Source: Isoetes taiwanensis (lineage: Eukaryota; Streptophyta; Lycopodiopsida; Isoetales; Isoetaceae). Taken from it: DNA of 64,000 bases. The notes beneath the pieces were generated by a model, which was given only the letters and a program-made list of their open reading frames with translations, did not search any database and had not been told where the DNA came from. Shown one piece after another: positions 20,401 to 33,400 of the stretch. The stretch lies in the NCBI GenBank assembly GCA_021234155.1, contig JAJEKV010000059.1, positions 2,934,182-2,998,181 of the forward strand, read 5' to 3'. The position numbers and the translations under genes were made by a program. Position 1 is the first letter of the stretch; the number at the start of each line of letters is the position of its first letter.

Positions 20401-23262
20401 TATCGAACATACATAATTGATTATACGCTATAAGGCTGATTATTGTCATGTTTTACAATTTGTTATGCCATATATTAGGCTGGTATGACATTGGCTAAAC
20501 TATCTAACTTCTAAAGTATCATAAGCCCACTACCAATTCATTTTTGCAATAGAGCTAAACTCTGAAACTTTTTTATGTTATTCCAATCCCTTTTCATGTT
20601 AGTGTCAAGTCACTCATGGGATGATGCCTATATTTATGTTGTAAATAAATTGTGTAAAATGAATCTATATGTATTTATGATTGTGGCTCATGCAAATTCA
20701 TCACTAACTTAGCTATTCTTAAACTGCAACAAGACATGCTACTCACTTTTTGTCCCGATTTGTCTTGCTACAACATATTATTTCAATTTAAACAATGGTA
20801 CGATCCCAAGGTACGATCCCAAGCTTAATGGTTATTGCACAGGGTTGTTTTGTTTAGGCATTGCTTTGGCAATTTGCTTGGCGTCTATAATTCCATTGTG
20901 GCACTACTTAGAACACATAAATTCTTCTAGCACTTTGAGTAAAGGTGGATAACGTATGCCGATATGGGTTTAGAAAGTGCATTATAGTTTTTAAGAATTG
21001 ATTGATTTCTAAATTTTCCCCTCTTCAATGTGTAGCCAAAGTTACTGGCATTGAATCAAGAACAAGAACCAATCAAAAAGCATATCTACCTAACATACGT
21101 GTATTTTGACTTAAAAATTGTTCAAAAGCAATATATCTTTTAGGCTTTGTTTAGGCTTTGTTCACAATTTATTGATGTGCATTGTACATTCTTTGAACAT
21201 GTCAAACGTTTCTTCACCTTCCATTAAACCTTTCAAATTCCGAATTGTCAATCCCTTTTGATGTTGTTGTAGTACATTTATTTTTAGTTTTCATACTTTG
21301 TCGCTAATTATACTGCAAAGAAAATCGATTGACCTGCAAAGCAGCAAGTGTGGCCATGGTCCGGGAAGATTATAAACCATGAGTTATGAAGGGCACAATT
21401 TTAAACAAGTTGGTGACACAACTAAGCCAATAGATTCTAATGATGTGCTAAATGCCTATGGTTATGGTATAACATCTATCTACATTATAGCCAAGGCTAT
21501 AAACGTTCTATAACATCTTCGTTCATCGGAGGAAGTCTTCCTACGGACGGACGCATTACGCCAAGCGGGCAAAGAAAGGGAGCTCCCCGATAATGAAATG
21601 TGAGTAAAACTTGGGTGATGTTTTGCTTGTAGGCCATCGCCCGTGAAAGTGTTACGATTCGCTCTTAGAAATCACTACCAGAATCGAAATCTAGTTTTTT
21701 GTTATGTGAGTTGTGCTTTAGAAGAAGCAATGGCCAAAAGCTAGAACTTTTAAACTTTATCTTGAGCAGTAGTATAATATATGCACAAACCAAATCTAAC
21801 CCTGTTTAATTTTCCTTAAATTTAGCATGCAAACATTATTTATTAGCACCGCATGCATACACTAAACCAAGCTTAACAACGATCGAAAACATGTGAAGTT
21901 GAATAACATCGCCACAAAGTCAAGAATATGAGTAGCTTCAAGACATTTGTAGGACTACCGTGGGTTCAACTCCCACACATTTCCCAACTTCACGGCGGCA
22001 AAGGCCACCATGCAAAGTGTCTTGTAGATTACCTAAACTTTCACCTTATTTGTATCTTGCATACTTGTCTTTCGAGCTTGCTTGGCACTTCATTTGCCAT
22101 GGTAGCGTATTATTCGTGGATATTGGAGCAGACATTGATGTCTCATGCCTTACGGTTGCTCTCGCTTTAGAAGTGAGCAGGACTATCACACATTTCTGGC
22201 AATTACGACTAATAGATGCCTTAAGTATTAATGCTTCCTAGGCTTGTACTTGTTTCTCTTGTTTCATCCATATTACTACTGATTGCTTTGCATGTGCAAA
22301 TGTGCATCATGGAAATGTTTGCCTTAATAATTTATTCTTGATGTGACTCATGTAGCTTAATCGTTAGAAGGTTGCAAGTTGACCCTGGCAACTACGTTGA
22401 TAGGTATGTGCAATTGCTATTAATACATGATTTCGTGGTGTTTGACAAATGTTCGATATTACTTGAAGAACTTAAGAAGGCCGCTAGAGCAATGCCAAAG
22501 ATCTTATAATCTGGCAGATATAATGGATGTGGCACCCGAGGAGCTTCCCAATCTATACCCTCGGGTTGGTTCTCCTTTCTCTCCAATTGTTTTTCAGAAA
22601 TTGTTGAAAAAGTATATGATTGATATGCTACCTTTCAAATAATGCCTCCGAGTACCAATTTGCGCTGTTGTTGGCGCAGAGGTCGGGCTCACTATCGCCC
22701 TCGATTGGTGGAGATCCACAACTATAGTCTTGCAAATAGCCCGGCACGTAAGATTTACAACCGGAATACTCTCAACAATAATATATTCCATCTCATCTTC
22801 TCATTCATGTTTACATCGAAAGTGTATTGATATGCAGAGGCCCTTGTTTTTTCTTTTGCAATGTTTGAGATCTTAGTGCAGCAGTTTCTCGTAACTCTAG
22901 TAGAAATTCTATAAACAAAGGAGGTAGCATAAAAGTTAGATCTTCAATACGGTGCCACTCCAAAAGGATGATCATGTTCTCAATATGTAATTAGGGCTTG
23001 TAAAGACTACAAGTCGCTATGATACTACAATAGCATATAGTCATCTATAATTTCCAAAGAAAGTTGTACGTCAACATACATCTTTGCTTTGAAAGGTTAA
23101 TATTAGATGATCATTCCTTTGCCGCAGATGATGTCTATATGCACCCCAATTACACGGCTCCATATAAAACAAACAAAACCCACCAGAAGATCTAATTTAA
23201 AATAGAACCCATGAAAAACACACTCGGGCCCCCAGAGGGCAACCCCTCGTATGCTGACAAAG
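17461..23262. mobile_element. 5.8-kb insertion within an array unit, unclassified
   Basis: Both borders lie in the T-rich end of one array unit. GGGTTGCCC (17,462-17,470) near the left edge and GGGCAACCC (23,237-23,245) near the right edge form a short inverted pair, each next to a G5-6 run. The right copy is followed by about 25 bases not found in the unit. The interior is AT-rich and intron-like. Weak coding-like patches lie at 17,540-17,985, 21,500-21,600, 21,928-22,240 and 22,392-22,790, with no family I recognise. It could be a captured-gene transposon or a relocated genomic segment. Confidence 0.45.
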
Positions 23263-26200
23263 ACCTTGTTATTTTAGGGTCCGGGCCTAGACTAGTCTCG
23301 TCACTAGAATATCATCTTGCATGCAGGACTAGCTAGAAATATCCCATCACGGCCAAGGCAACCAAAGTGGAGGACACGATAAGCACAAGTTCTACCACGC
23401 CTGGGATCATGGCCAGATAAACCCAAAGAACTAACTCCCAAATATTTTTTATTTTAGGTCCAGCTAGACTAGTCTCGTCACTAGAATATCATCTTGTACA
23501 GACTAGCTAGAAATATCCTATCGCCGGGTCAAGGCAACCAAAGTGGAGGACACGTGATAAGCACAAGTTCTACCACGCATTGGGATCATGGCCAGATAAC
23601 CCCAAGAACCAACTCCCAAATATAAACATACACTGGCCGGGTTTGAACCCCCGACCAAGTGCACATTTATTTTGGCATTACTAGGCCTATACCAACTCAC
23701 CACACATCCGTTGGGCAAAACTTTAGCCATACATGCACACTTTGTAGGCAGGATATCTCCCGCCTTTAGGAAGTCACGAAATTTTTGTATTTTTATTTTA
23801 GGTCCAAATTTAGACTAGTCTCGTCACTAGAATATCATCTTGTACGTATCTAGCTAGAAATATCCTATCACGGTCAAGGCAACCAAAGTGGAGGACACGT
23901 GATAAGCACAAGTTCTACCACGTCCTGGGATCATGGCCGATAACCCCAAGAACCAACTCCCAAATATAAACATACACTGGCCGGGTTTGAACCCCCGACC
24001 AAGTGCACATTTATTTTGGCATTACTAGGCCTATACCAACTCACCACACATCCGTTGGGCAAAACTTTAGCCATACATGCACACTTTGTAGGCAGGATAT
24101 CTCCCGCCTTAGGAAGTCACGGAAATTTTTGTATTTTTTTATTTTGGTCCAAGCTAGACTAGTCTTGTCACTAGAATATCATCTTGTACAGACTAGCTAG
24201 AAATATCCTATCGCCGATCAAGGCAACCAAAGTGGAGGACACGATAGGCACAAGTTCTACCACGCATGCCGGGATCATGGCCGATAACCCCAAAGAATCA
24301 ACTCCCAAATATAAACATACACTGGCCGGGTTTGAACCCCCGACCAAGTGCACATTTATTTTGGCATTACTAGGCCTATACCAACTCACCACACATCCGT
24401 TGGGCAAAACTTTAGCCATACATGCACACTTTGTAGGCAGGATATCTCCCGCCTTAGGAAGTCACGGAAATTTTTGTATTTTTTTTTTTGGTCCAAATTT
24501 AGACTAGTCTTGTCACTAGAATATCATCTTGTACTGCATTAGCTAGAAATATCCCATCGCCGATCAAGGCAACCAAAGTGGAGGACACGATAGGCACAAG
24601 TTCTACCACGCCTGGGATCATGGCCGATAACCCCAAAGAACCAACTCCCAAATATAAACATACACTGGCCGGGTTTGAACCCCCGACCAAGTGCACATTT
24701 ATTTTGGCATTACTAGGCCTATACCAACTCACCACACATCCGTTGGGCAAAACTTTAGCCATACATGCACACTTTGTAGGCAGGATATCTCCCCTTTTAG
24801 GAAGTCACGGAAATTTTGTATTTTTTATTTTAGGTCCAGCTAGACTAGTCTCGTCACTAGAATATCATCTTGTACAGACTAGCTAGAAATATCCTACTGC
24901 CGGTCAAGGCAACCAAAGTGGAGGACACGTATAAGCACAAGTTCTACCACGCCGGGGATCATGGCCGATAACCCCAAAGAACCAACTCCCAAATATTTTT
25001 TATTTTAGGTCCAGCTTAGACTAGTCTCGTCACTAGAATATCATCTTGTATGCACTAGTTAGAAATATCCCACGGTCAAGGCAACCAAAGTGGAGGACAC
25101 GTGATAAGCACAAGTTCTACCACGCCTGGGATCATGGCCGTGATAACCCCAAGAATCAACTCCCAAATATAAACATACACCGCCGGGTTTGAACCCCCAC
25201 TGCCAAGTGCATTTTTATTTTGGCATTACTAGGCCTATACCAACTCACCACACATCCGTTGGGCAAAAACTTTAGCCATACATGCACACTTTGTAGGCGG
25301 GATATCTCCCGCCTTTAGGAAGTCACGGAAATTTTTGTATTTTTTATTTTAGGTCCAAATTTAGACTAGTCTGGTCACTAGAATATCATCTTTGCACTAG
25401 CTAGAAATATCCCATCGCCGGCCAAGGCAACCAAAGTGGAGGACACGTGATAAGCACAAGTTCTACCACGCCGGGGATCATGGCCGTATAACCCCCAAGA
25501 ACCAACTCCCAAATATAAACATACATCGCCTAGGGTTTGAACCCCCCACCAAGTGCACATTTATTTTGGCATTACTAGGCCTATACCAACTCACCACACA
25601 TCCGTTGGGCAAAACTTTAGCCATACATGCACACTTTGTAGGCGGGATATCTCCGCCTTAGGAAGTCACGGAAATTTTTGTATTTTTATTTTTGGTCCAA
25701 TTTTAGACTAGTCTTGTCACTAGAATATCATCTTGTGCTGACTAGCTAGAAATATCCCATTCGGCCGATCAAGGCAACCTAAAGTGGAGGACACGATAGG
25801 CACAAGTTCTACCACGTCGGGGGATCATGGCCGTATAACCCAAAGAACCAACTCCCAAATATAAACATACACCGGCGGGTTTGAACCCCGACCAAGTGCA
25901 CATTTATTTTGGCATTACTAGGCCTATACCAACTCACCACACATCCGTTGGGCAAAACTTTAGCCATACATGCACACTTTGTAGGCCGGGGATATCTCCG
26001 CCTTAGGAAGTCACTTTTAAATTTTTGTATTTTTTATTTTGGTCCAAAGCTAGACTAGTCTTGTCACTAGAATATCATCTTGTATGCACTAGCTAGAAAT
26101 ATCCCACTTGCCGATCAAGGCAACCAAAGTGGAGGACACGCGATAGGCACAAGTTCTACCACGTGGGGATCATGGCCGATAACCCCAAGAATCAACTCCC

Positions 26201-26357
26201 AAATATAAACATACACCGCAGGGTTTGAATTGACCAAGTGCACATTTATTTTGGCATTACTAGGCCTATACCAACTCACCACACATCCGTTGGGCAAAAC
26301 TTTAGCCATACATGCACACTTTGTAGGCCGGGGGATATCTCCGCCTTTAGGAAGTTT
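23263..26357 (-). repeat. SINE-like tandem array, block 5 (minus)
   Basis: Eight units with B boxes (near 23,637, 23,984, 24,329, 24,671, 25,184, 25,532, 25,876, 26,219) plus two units (about 23,290-23,455 and 24,840-25,005) that lack the promoter half. Both short units join CCCAAATAT directly to TTTTTATTTTAGGTCC at the same point. The last unit ends at a GAA tract, as block 2 does. Confidence 0.9.
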
Positions 26358-26464
26358 GAGAAGAAGAAGAAGAAGAAGAAGAAGAAGAAGAAGAAGAAGA
26401 AGAAGAAGAAGAAGAAGAAGAAGAAGAAGAAGAAGAAGAAGAAGAAGAAGAAAAAGAAAAAGAA
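26358..26464 (+). repeat. (GAA)n tract, copy 2
   Basis: About 31 GAA triplets ending in the same GAAAAAGAAAAAGAAGG as copy 1. It is slightly longer than copy 1, consistent with microsatellite length change. Confidence 0.95.
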
Positions 26465-27060
26465 GGAAATATTACTTTTGGAACTGCATTGCCAAATGCT
26501 TGAGCTCATAAAATCTAGATCCTGATGGAGCTCTAAGTGTCTAAAGCAACATCTAGCTCTAAGTGCATATATAAAGGTATAGGTGCATGAACATGAAACA
26601 TGGTCAAGTTGGTTCAAATGTGGGCCATATAATTTTTGTTTTACATGGTTAGAAAATGGGCATATTATATTATATTCTCCATAAAGTAATTGTTTGGTTA
26701 CATGGGGGCATGCATGTGTGCCACATGTAACCCTCAAAACAAATGGGTTGCATGTACCTTTTCTAAACTATTTTGGGGCAACAAATAAGGTTTTTACAAA
26801 ATTTTATGGGACGAATGCTCTAAACTACCACATATGGCTTAATGGAGCTCTTAAAAAGCTTGGCTCTTTATATAGCATGTAGAACCGGAGACTTCCGTTT
26901 ATTATATGGCTTCTTTCCTCTTGAAGAGCTATGACGCTTAAATTGGTACTTGGAAAATAATTTTGCATTGAGACACTTGGGGAAATTTTTACATTTTTGG
27001 GAACTAGGATATTTTTGCATTAATGGATATATGTACTATAACTTTTATGGTTCGAACACT
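26450..27060 (+). repeat. 611-bp duplicated segment, copy 2
   Basis: Same as 14,411-15,021. The match ends at GGTTCGAACACT; here it continues into GGTTTGAAACCCTAAATTCG instead of the TTC module. Confidence 0.93.
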
Positions 27061-29214
27061 GGTTTGAAACCCTAAATTCGTTTTTGCATTTAGGGCTTTT
27101 GCTGAAACAGAGAGATATTCTCCCTTTCTCAAAACAGAGAGCTTGTAGCCTGGTTTATTTGGAGAGCTCGAATTTGAATATCAATATAAAGCCCATTTCT
27201 TGCCGTTTTTGCTCTGCATTACCGCAGATCGTTCTGATGGATTGAGCTAATGATAGTTGCCACAAGGCTTATCTTATTTGGAGGTAGCCGATTTGTGCTT
27301 AAAGGCAAGTAGTTTGTTGTTTTAACAAGCCCGAATGCTATCTTTCACGCTGTAAATAGATCGGCTATGCTATAAGTGCCAAAATCGGCTACATGGAATC
27401 TTTGAAACGGTGTAGATCCGAGTCTATACAAGATTTGGCATGATTGGAAATAATGGGTCTTTGTTCCTTTGCTCTAAATCTTGTTCTAGGGCTAACAATA
27501 ATTGTGATGCATAAAGCGAGTTTTTACAGGTTGAAAATAGGTATCGAAATTTCCATCTTGAGTGCTAATGTGCTCTAACAATGAGCCTCTAAAGGGAACA
27601 AAGGATTAATAACAGTTCACCTAATCTTGGGAGGCTTAATCTACTCGTGTTTTGGAATTATGTCTTATAGATAGATGTGATTTATTTATGTGTCTATGCT
27701 ATGTAATTTACGGGCAGATGCATATATGATACCTTGGTATTGAAATATGCAAACTCGGCCTGTACTTTAAACTGTTGGATAGTGCATGTGTTTTGATTTT
27801 GCAAAGTTTGCATTATTGATATCTGTGTCTAATAGGGGTTTTCTGAGATGATTGTTGGTAGTGTTGCATAGAAAGCAAAGTGATAGGTGTGTGGCCTTGC
27901 AGGATGCTTGCTCTATTAAGTAGGTCTGGCATGGTTTGAGTAAGGTAGCTCTTATGCTGGACATATAGGACAATGGTATTACATGCTTTAAGTGGTTGCT
28001 TAAGCATTAACTTAGGGCAGATCAATTGCTTTTAGTGTGCTCATGAGATATAATAATGCTAAGATTACTATGTGGCTTCTATTATGGGCTGGAAATGGAT
28101 ACTCTAGGGGTCTTTTAGATCCATTTCGAATTATGCTAGATGCTTAAGATAGGCTTATAGGTGCCGTGCAAGGCCTTATTTAAAGACAGATTGATGGTTT
28201 TTATTATGCTCATGAAATACGGATTATGCGGACATCATTATGTGGGCTCCTTTGCCATATTCTAATGCTGGTTTCTATGAGAAGCTATAATAGATACTTT
28301 CAGTTCTAGTACTATTATATCCTTTCTCTTATTGGTCTTTTAGCAATGAATTAATGGTTGATGCACTTTGATATTACAAGTCTTTATTGGACTGCGTATT
28401 TAAGCAGCAGATTATGAGCTTTCTATCTTATACGTATTGTGTATAAGAATCTAATAACCGAAATCTTATATTCTACTTTGAATATGATTAAACATTAGGT
28501 GAAGGGCGATGAGCCATGTAGTTTTACTGCTTACCTGTCACCCCTCTCCTCGTTACCATTACCATTTTTATGCTAATGTTGGTCCGTTTTGGAGTGCGGT
28601 AACCAAGACTACATCTCCTAGATGTTTTGTCATATCTTTGGGATGCACGTGAATCTTGATCTTTACGAGGATTGCTAATTATGGTACAAGATTATCCGGT
28701 GAGACCTTTTGGTGGTTATGAAGGAATACAAATTGAAATTTGAATTTTCGATTGTAAATCATATGCATAGTGTTTGTTTTGTGGATTGACTAAGAATAAT
28801 CTCAAATTATCGATGATCCCAAGAAAAGAAGATTTGATTTTAACACTAGTATCATATTATATTTGACACAGACACTATGTCTTCTATATTTTTACATTAT
28901 GAATTTAAAAATATTTGATTTTAACCGGAAATATGATTACATTTGACTCACATTCTTTTCTTTATATTTTTACATGAATACTTCATTGTGAATATCATTA
29001 TATGTTTACGTGAATACTTTGCTATGGATATGTTAATCTTTGAATATTTGAATACTACGGTCGATTGTGGTTGTGGCACGGCGTAAAACCGTTTAGGTGG
29101 ATATGTGGATATGTCGAGGTCATTTTCATTTTCACCTTGAACCAAATCCATATATGTAAAACTTGTTTTTCATATTGTGGAAAGTAATCTTGGTGAAGAT
29201 AATCAGAAGAACAA
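27061..29214. other. Spacer between array blocks, unassigned
   Basis: 2.15 kb of AT-rich DNA without a recognisable gene. It includes the repeat related to 9790-9910 (28,490-28,620). Minus-strand frames at 27,767-28,025 are short and featureless. Confidence 0.5.
28490..28620 (+). repeat. Diverged repeat shared with 9790-9910
   Basis: AGGTGAAGGGCGATGAGCCA, GCTTACCTGTCA and GGTAACCAAGACTACATCTC line up with the minus strand of 9790-9910. The two copies face each other across the array region. Confidence 0.6.
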
Positions 29215-29345
29215 TAAATATATTTTTATTTTATGGTCCAGCTAGACTAGTCTTGTCACTAGAATATCATCTTATGCGAGACTAGCTAGAAATATCCTAA
29301 CGCGCCGGTCAAGGCAACCAAAGTGGAGGACACGTATAAGCACAT
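29215..29345 (-). repeat. SINE-like unit fragment (minus)
   Basis: A 130-base piece of a minus-oriented unit (GACTAGTC through GTGGAGGACACG). It is cut at AAGCACA and joined directly to the 5' part of a plus-oriented unit. Confidence 0.8.
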
Positions 29346-30465
29346 TCCTAAGGCGGGAGATATCCTGCCTACAAAGTGTGCATGTATGGCTAAAGTTTTG
29401 CCCAACGGATGTGTGGTGAGTTGGTATAGGCCTAGTAATGCCAAAATAAATATGCACTTGGTGAGGGGTTCAAACGCCGCCAGGTATGTTTATATTTGGG
29501 AGTTGGTTTCTTGGGGTTATCTGCGGCCATGATCCCAAGCGTGGTAGAACTTGTGTCCTCCGCTTTGGTTCCTCCACTTTATTAACTGTCCTTGACTGAA
29601 CAATAGGATATTTGACTAGCTAGGGAGATATCAGCCTACAAAGATGTATGGCTAAAAGTTTTTGCCCAAGCGGATGTGTGGTGAGTGACAAGCCAAAATA
29701 AATATGCGCGGTCGGGGGTTCAAACCCGGCGGTGTATGTTATATTGGGGGATTCTGGGGTTCTCGGCCAGAGGCGTGGTAGATCTTGGCCATTTATCGGC
29801 CATGATCCCCGGCGTGGTAGAACTTGTGCCTATCACGTGTCCTCCACTTTGGTTGCCTTGGCCGTGATGGGATATTTCTAGCTAGTGCGTACAAGATGAT
29901 ATTCTAGTGACAAGACTAGTCTATTTGGACCAAAAATAAAAAATACAAAAATTTCCGTGACTTCCTAGGCGGAGATATCTGCCTATAAAGTGTGCATGTA
30001 TGGCTAAAGTTTTGCCCAGCGGATGTGTGGTGAGTTGGTATAGGCCTAGTAATGCCAAAATAAATATGCACGCGGTGGGGGATTCAAACCCGGCGGTGTA
30101 TGTTATATTTGGGAGTTGATTCTTGGGGTTATCTGGCCATGATCCCGAAGCGTGGTAGAACTTGTGCCTATCTCGTGTCCTCCACTTTAGTTGCCTTGGC
30201 CGCGATAGGATATTTCTAGCTAGTGCGTACAAGATGATATTCTAGTGACAAGACTAGTCTAATTTGGACCAAAAATAAAAAATACAAAATTTAGTGACTT
30301 CCTAAGGCGGGAGATATCACGCCTACAAAGTGTGCATGTATGGCTAAAGTTTTGCCCAGCGGATGTGTGGTGAGTTGGTATAGGCCTAGTAATGCCAAAA
30401 TAAATATGCACTTACTTTCTCGCACTTTCTCCCCAGGGTCCAAGTTTTGTATTTTTTATATTTGG
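29346..30465 (+). repeat. SINE-like tandem array, block 6 (plus, rearranged)
   Basis: Four units, three with a B box (near 29,470, 29,715, 30,090). The second is shortened and scrambled (29,560-29,800), and the fourth breaks at AAATATGCACTTA before its B box, where the orientation flips again. Confidence 0.8.
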
Positions 30466-30469
30466 GAGT

Positions 30470-33400
30470 TGACCCGGTCTTGTCACTAGAATATCATCTT
30501 ATAGCTAAATATCCTCTTTGCCGGTCAAGGCAACCAAAGTGGAGGACGAAAATTATAGGCACAAGTTCTACCACGTGGGGATCATGGCGTATAACCCCGA
30601 TAACCAACTCCCAAATATAAACATACCTTTGGCGGGTTTGAACATTATAGGCCAAGTGCATATTTATTTTGGCATTACTAGGCCTATACCAACTCACCAC
30701 ACATCCAGTTGGGCAAAACTTTAGCCATACATGCACACTTTGTAGGCGGGATATCTCCTTAGGAAGTCAAAAATTTTTGTATTTTTATTTTTGGTCCGCT
30801 AGACTAGTCTTGTCACTAGAATATCATCTTATACGGACTGGCTAGAAATATCCCTCTTGGTAGGTCAAGGCAACCAAAGTGGAGGACACGTATAGGCACA
30901 AGTTCTACCGTCGGGGATCATGGGCATGGTATAACCCCGATAACCAACTCCCAAATATAAAACACCTTTGGCGGGTTTGAACCCCGAGCCAAGTGCATAT
31001 TTATTTGGCATTACTAGGCCTATACCAACTCACCACACATCCGTTGGGCAAAACTTTAGCCATACATGCACACTTTGTTGGTGGGATATCTCCGCCTTAG
31101 GAAGTCACGGAAATTTTGTATTTTTTATTTTTTGGTCCAGCTAGACTAGTCTTGTCACTAGAATATCATCTTGTCACGGACTAGCTAGAAATATCCCTCT
31201 TGGGTCAAGGCAACCAAAGTGGAGGACACGTATAGGCACAAGTTCTACCCGTCGGGGATCATGGCAGGTATAACCTTGATAACCAACTCCCAAATATAAA
31301 CATACACTGGGCGGGTTTGAACCCCGACCAAGTGCATATTTATTTTGGCATTACTAGGCCTATACCAACTCACCCACACATCCGTTGGGCAAAACTTTAG
31401 CCATACATGCACACTTTGAAAGGGGATATCTCGCCTTAGGAAGTCACGGAAATTTTTGTATTTTTATTTTTTGGTCGCTAGACTAGTCTTGTCACTAGAA
31501 TATCATCTTGTCTGGACTAGCTAGAAATATCCTCTTGCCGGTCAAGGCAACCAAAGTGGAGGACACGTATAGGCACAAGTTCTACCACGCCGGGGATCGG
31601 TATAACCCCGATAACCAACTCCCAAATATAAACATACACCGTAGGGTTTGAACCCGGAGCCAAGTGCATATTTATTTTGGCATTACTAGGCCTATACCAA
31701 CTCACCACACATCCGTTGGGCAAAACTTTAGCCATACATGCACACTTTGTAGGCAGGATATCTCCCGCCTTAAGAAGTCACTGGAAATTTTGTATTTTTA
31801 TTTTTGGTCAGCTAGACTAGTCTTGTCACTAGAATATCATCTTGTGGGACTAGCTAAAAATATCCTTTCCGGTCAAGGCAAGCAAAGTGGAGGACACATT
31901 ATAGGCACAAGTTCTACCACGTCGGGGATCATGGTAGTATAACCCGATAACCAACTCCCAAATATAAACATACACCGGCATTACTAGGGTTTGAACCCCC
32001 GACCAAGTGCATATTTATTTTGGCATTACTAGGCCTATACCAACTCACCACACATCCGGGGTTGGGCAAAACTTTAGCCATACATGCACACTCACCACAC
32101 AGGCGGGATATCTCCGCCTTAGGAAGTCCGGAAATTTTTGTATTTTTATTTTATGGTCGGCTAGACTAGTCTTGTCACTAGAATATCATCTTGTGCGGAC
32201 TAGCTAGAAATATCCCTAGCGGTCAAGGCAACCAAAGTGGAGGACCATTATAGGCACAAGTTCTACCACGTCGGGGATCATGGCCGTATAACCCCGATAA
32301 CCAACTCCCAAATATAAACATACTGCTGGTAGGGTTTGAACCCTGAGCCAAGTGCACATTTATTTTGGCATTACTAGGCCTATACCAACTCACCACACAT
32401 CCGTTGGGCAAAACTTTAGCCATACATGCACACTTTGAAGGCAGGATATCTCCTGCCTTAGGAAGTCACGGTAATTTTTATATTTTTATTTTATGGTCCA
32501 GCTAGACTAGTCTTGTCACTAGAATATCATCTTGTACAGACTAGCTAGAAATATCCTCATTGCGGTCAAGGCAACCAAAGTGGAGGACATTATAGGCACA
32601 AGTTCTACCACGTGGGGGATCATGGCAGTATAACTTGATAACCAACACCCAAAGCTAAACATACACCGGCCGGGTTTGAACCCCCGACCAAGTGCACATT
32701 TATTTTGGCATTACTAGGCCTATACCAACTCACCACACATCCGTTGGGCAAAACTTTAGCCATACATGCACACTTTGAAGGGGATATCTCACGCGCCTTA
32801 GGAAGTCCATGATAATTTTTATATTTTTATTTTATGGTCCAGCTAGACTAGTCTTGTCACTAGAATATCATCTTGTACGGACTAGCTAGAAATATCCCAT
32901 CGCTTGGGGTCAAGGCAACCAAAGTGGAGGACACGTTATAGGCACAAGTTCTACCCGTCGGGGGATCATGGCCAGTATAACCCCGATAACCAACACCCAA
33001 AGCTAAACATACACCGGCCGGGTTTGAACCCCCGACCAAGTGCACATTTATTTTGGCATTACTAGGCCTATACCAACTCACCACACATCCGTTGGGCAAA
33101 ACTTTAGCCATACATGCACACTTTGAAGGCAGGATATCTCCTGCCTTAGGAAGTCACAGTAATTTTTATATTTTTATTTTATGGTCCAGCTAGACTAGTC
33201 TTGTCACTAGAATATCATCTTGTACAGACTAGCTAGAAATATCCTACTGCCGGTCAAGGCAACCAAAGTGGAGGACACGTATAGGCACAAGTTCTACACG
33301 CGTCGGGGATCATGGTCAGATAACCCCAGTAACCAACACCCAAAGCTAAACATACACCGTAGGGTTTGAACCCTCACCAAGTGCACATTTATTTTGGCAT

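Noticed and set aside
21925-21990. tRNA-like GTGGGTTCAACTCCCAC
   Set aside because: An isolated B-box-like hairpin with no cloverleaf and no A box at the right distance.
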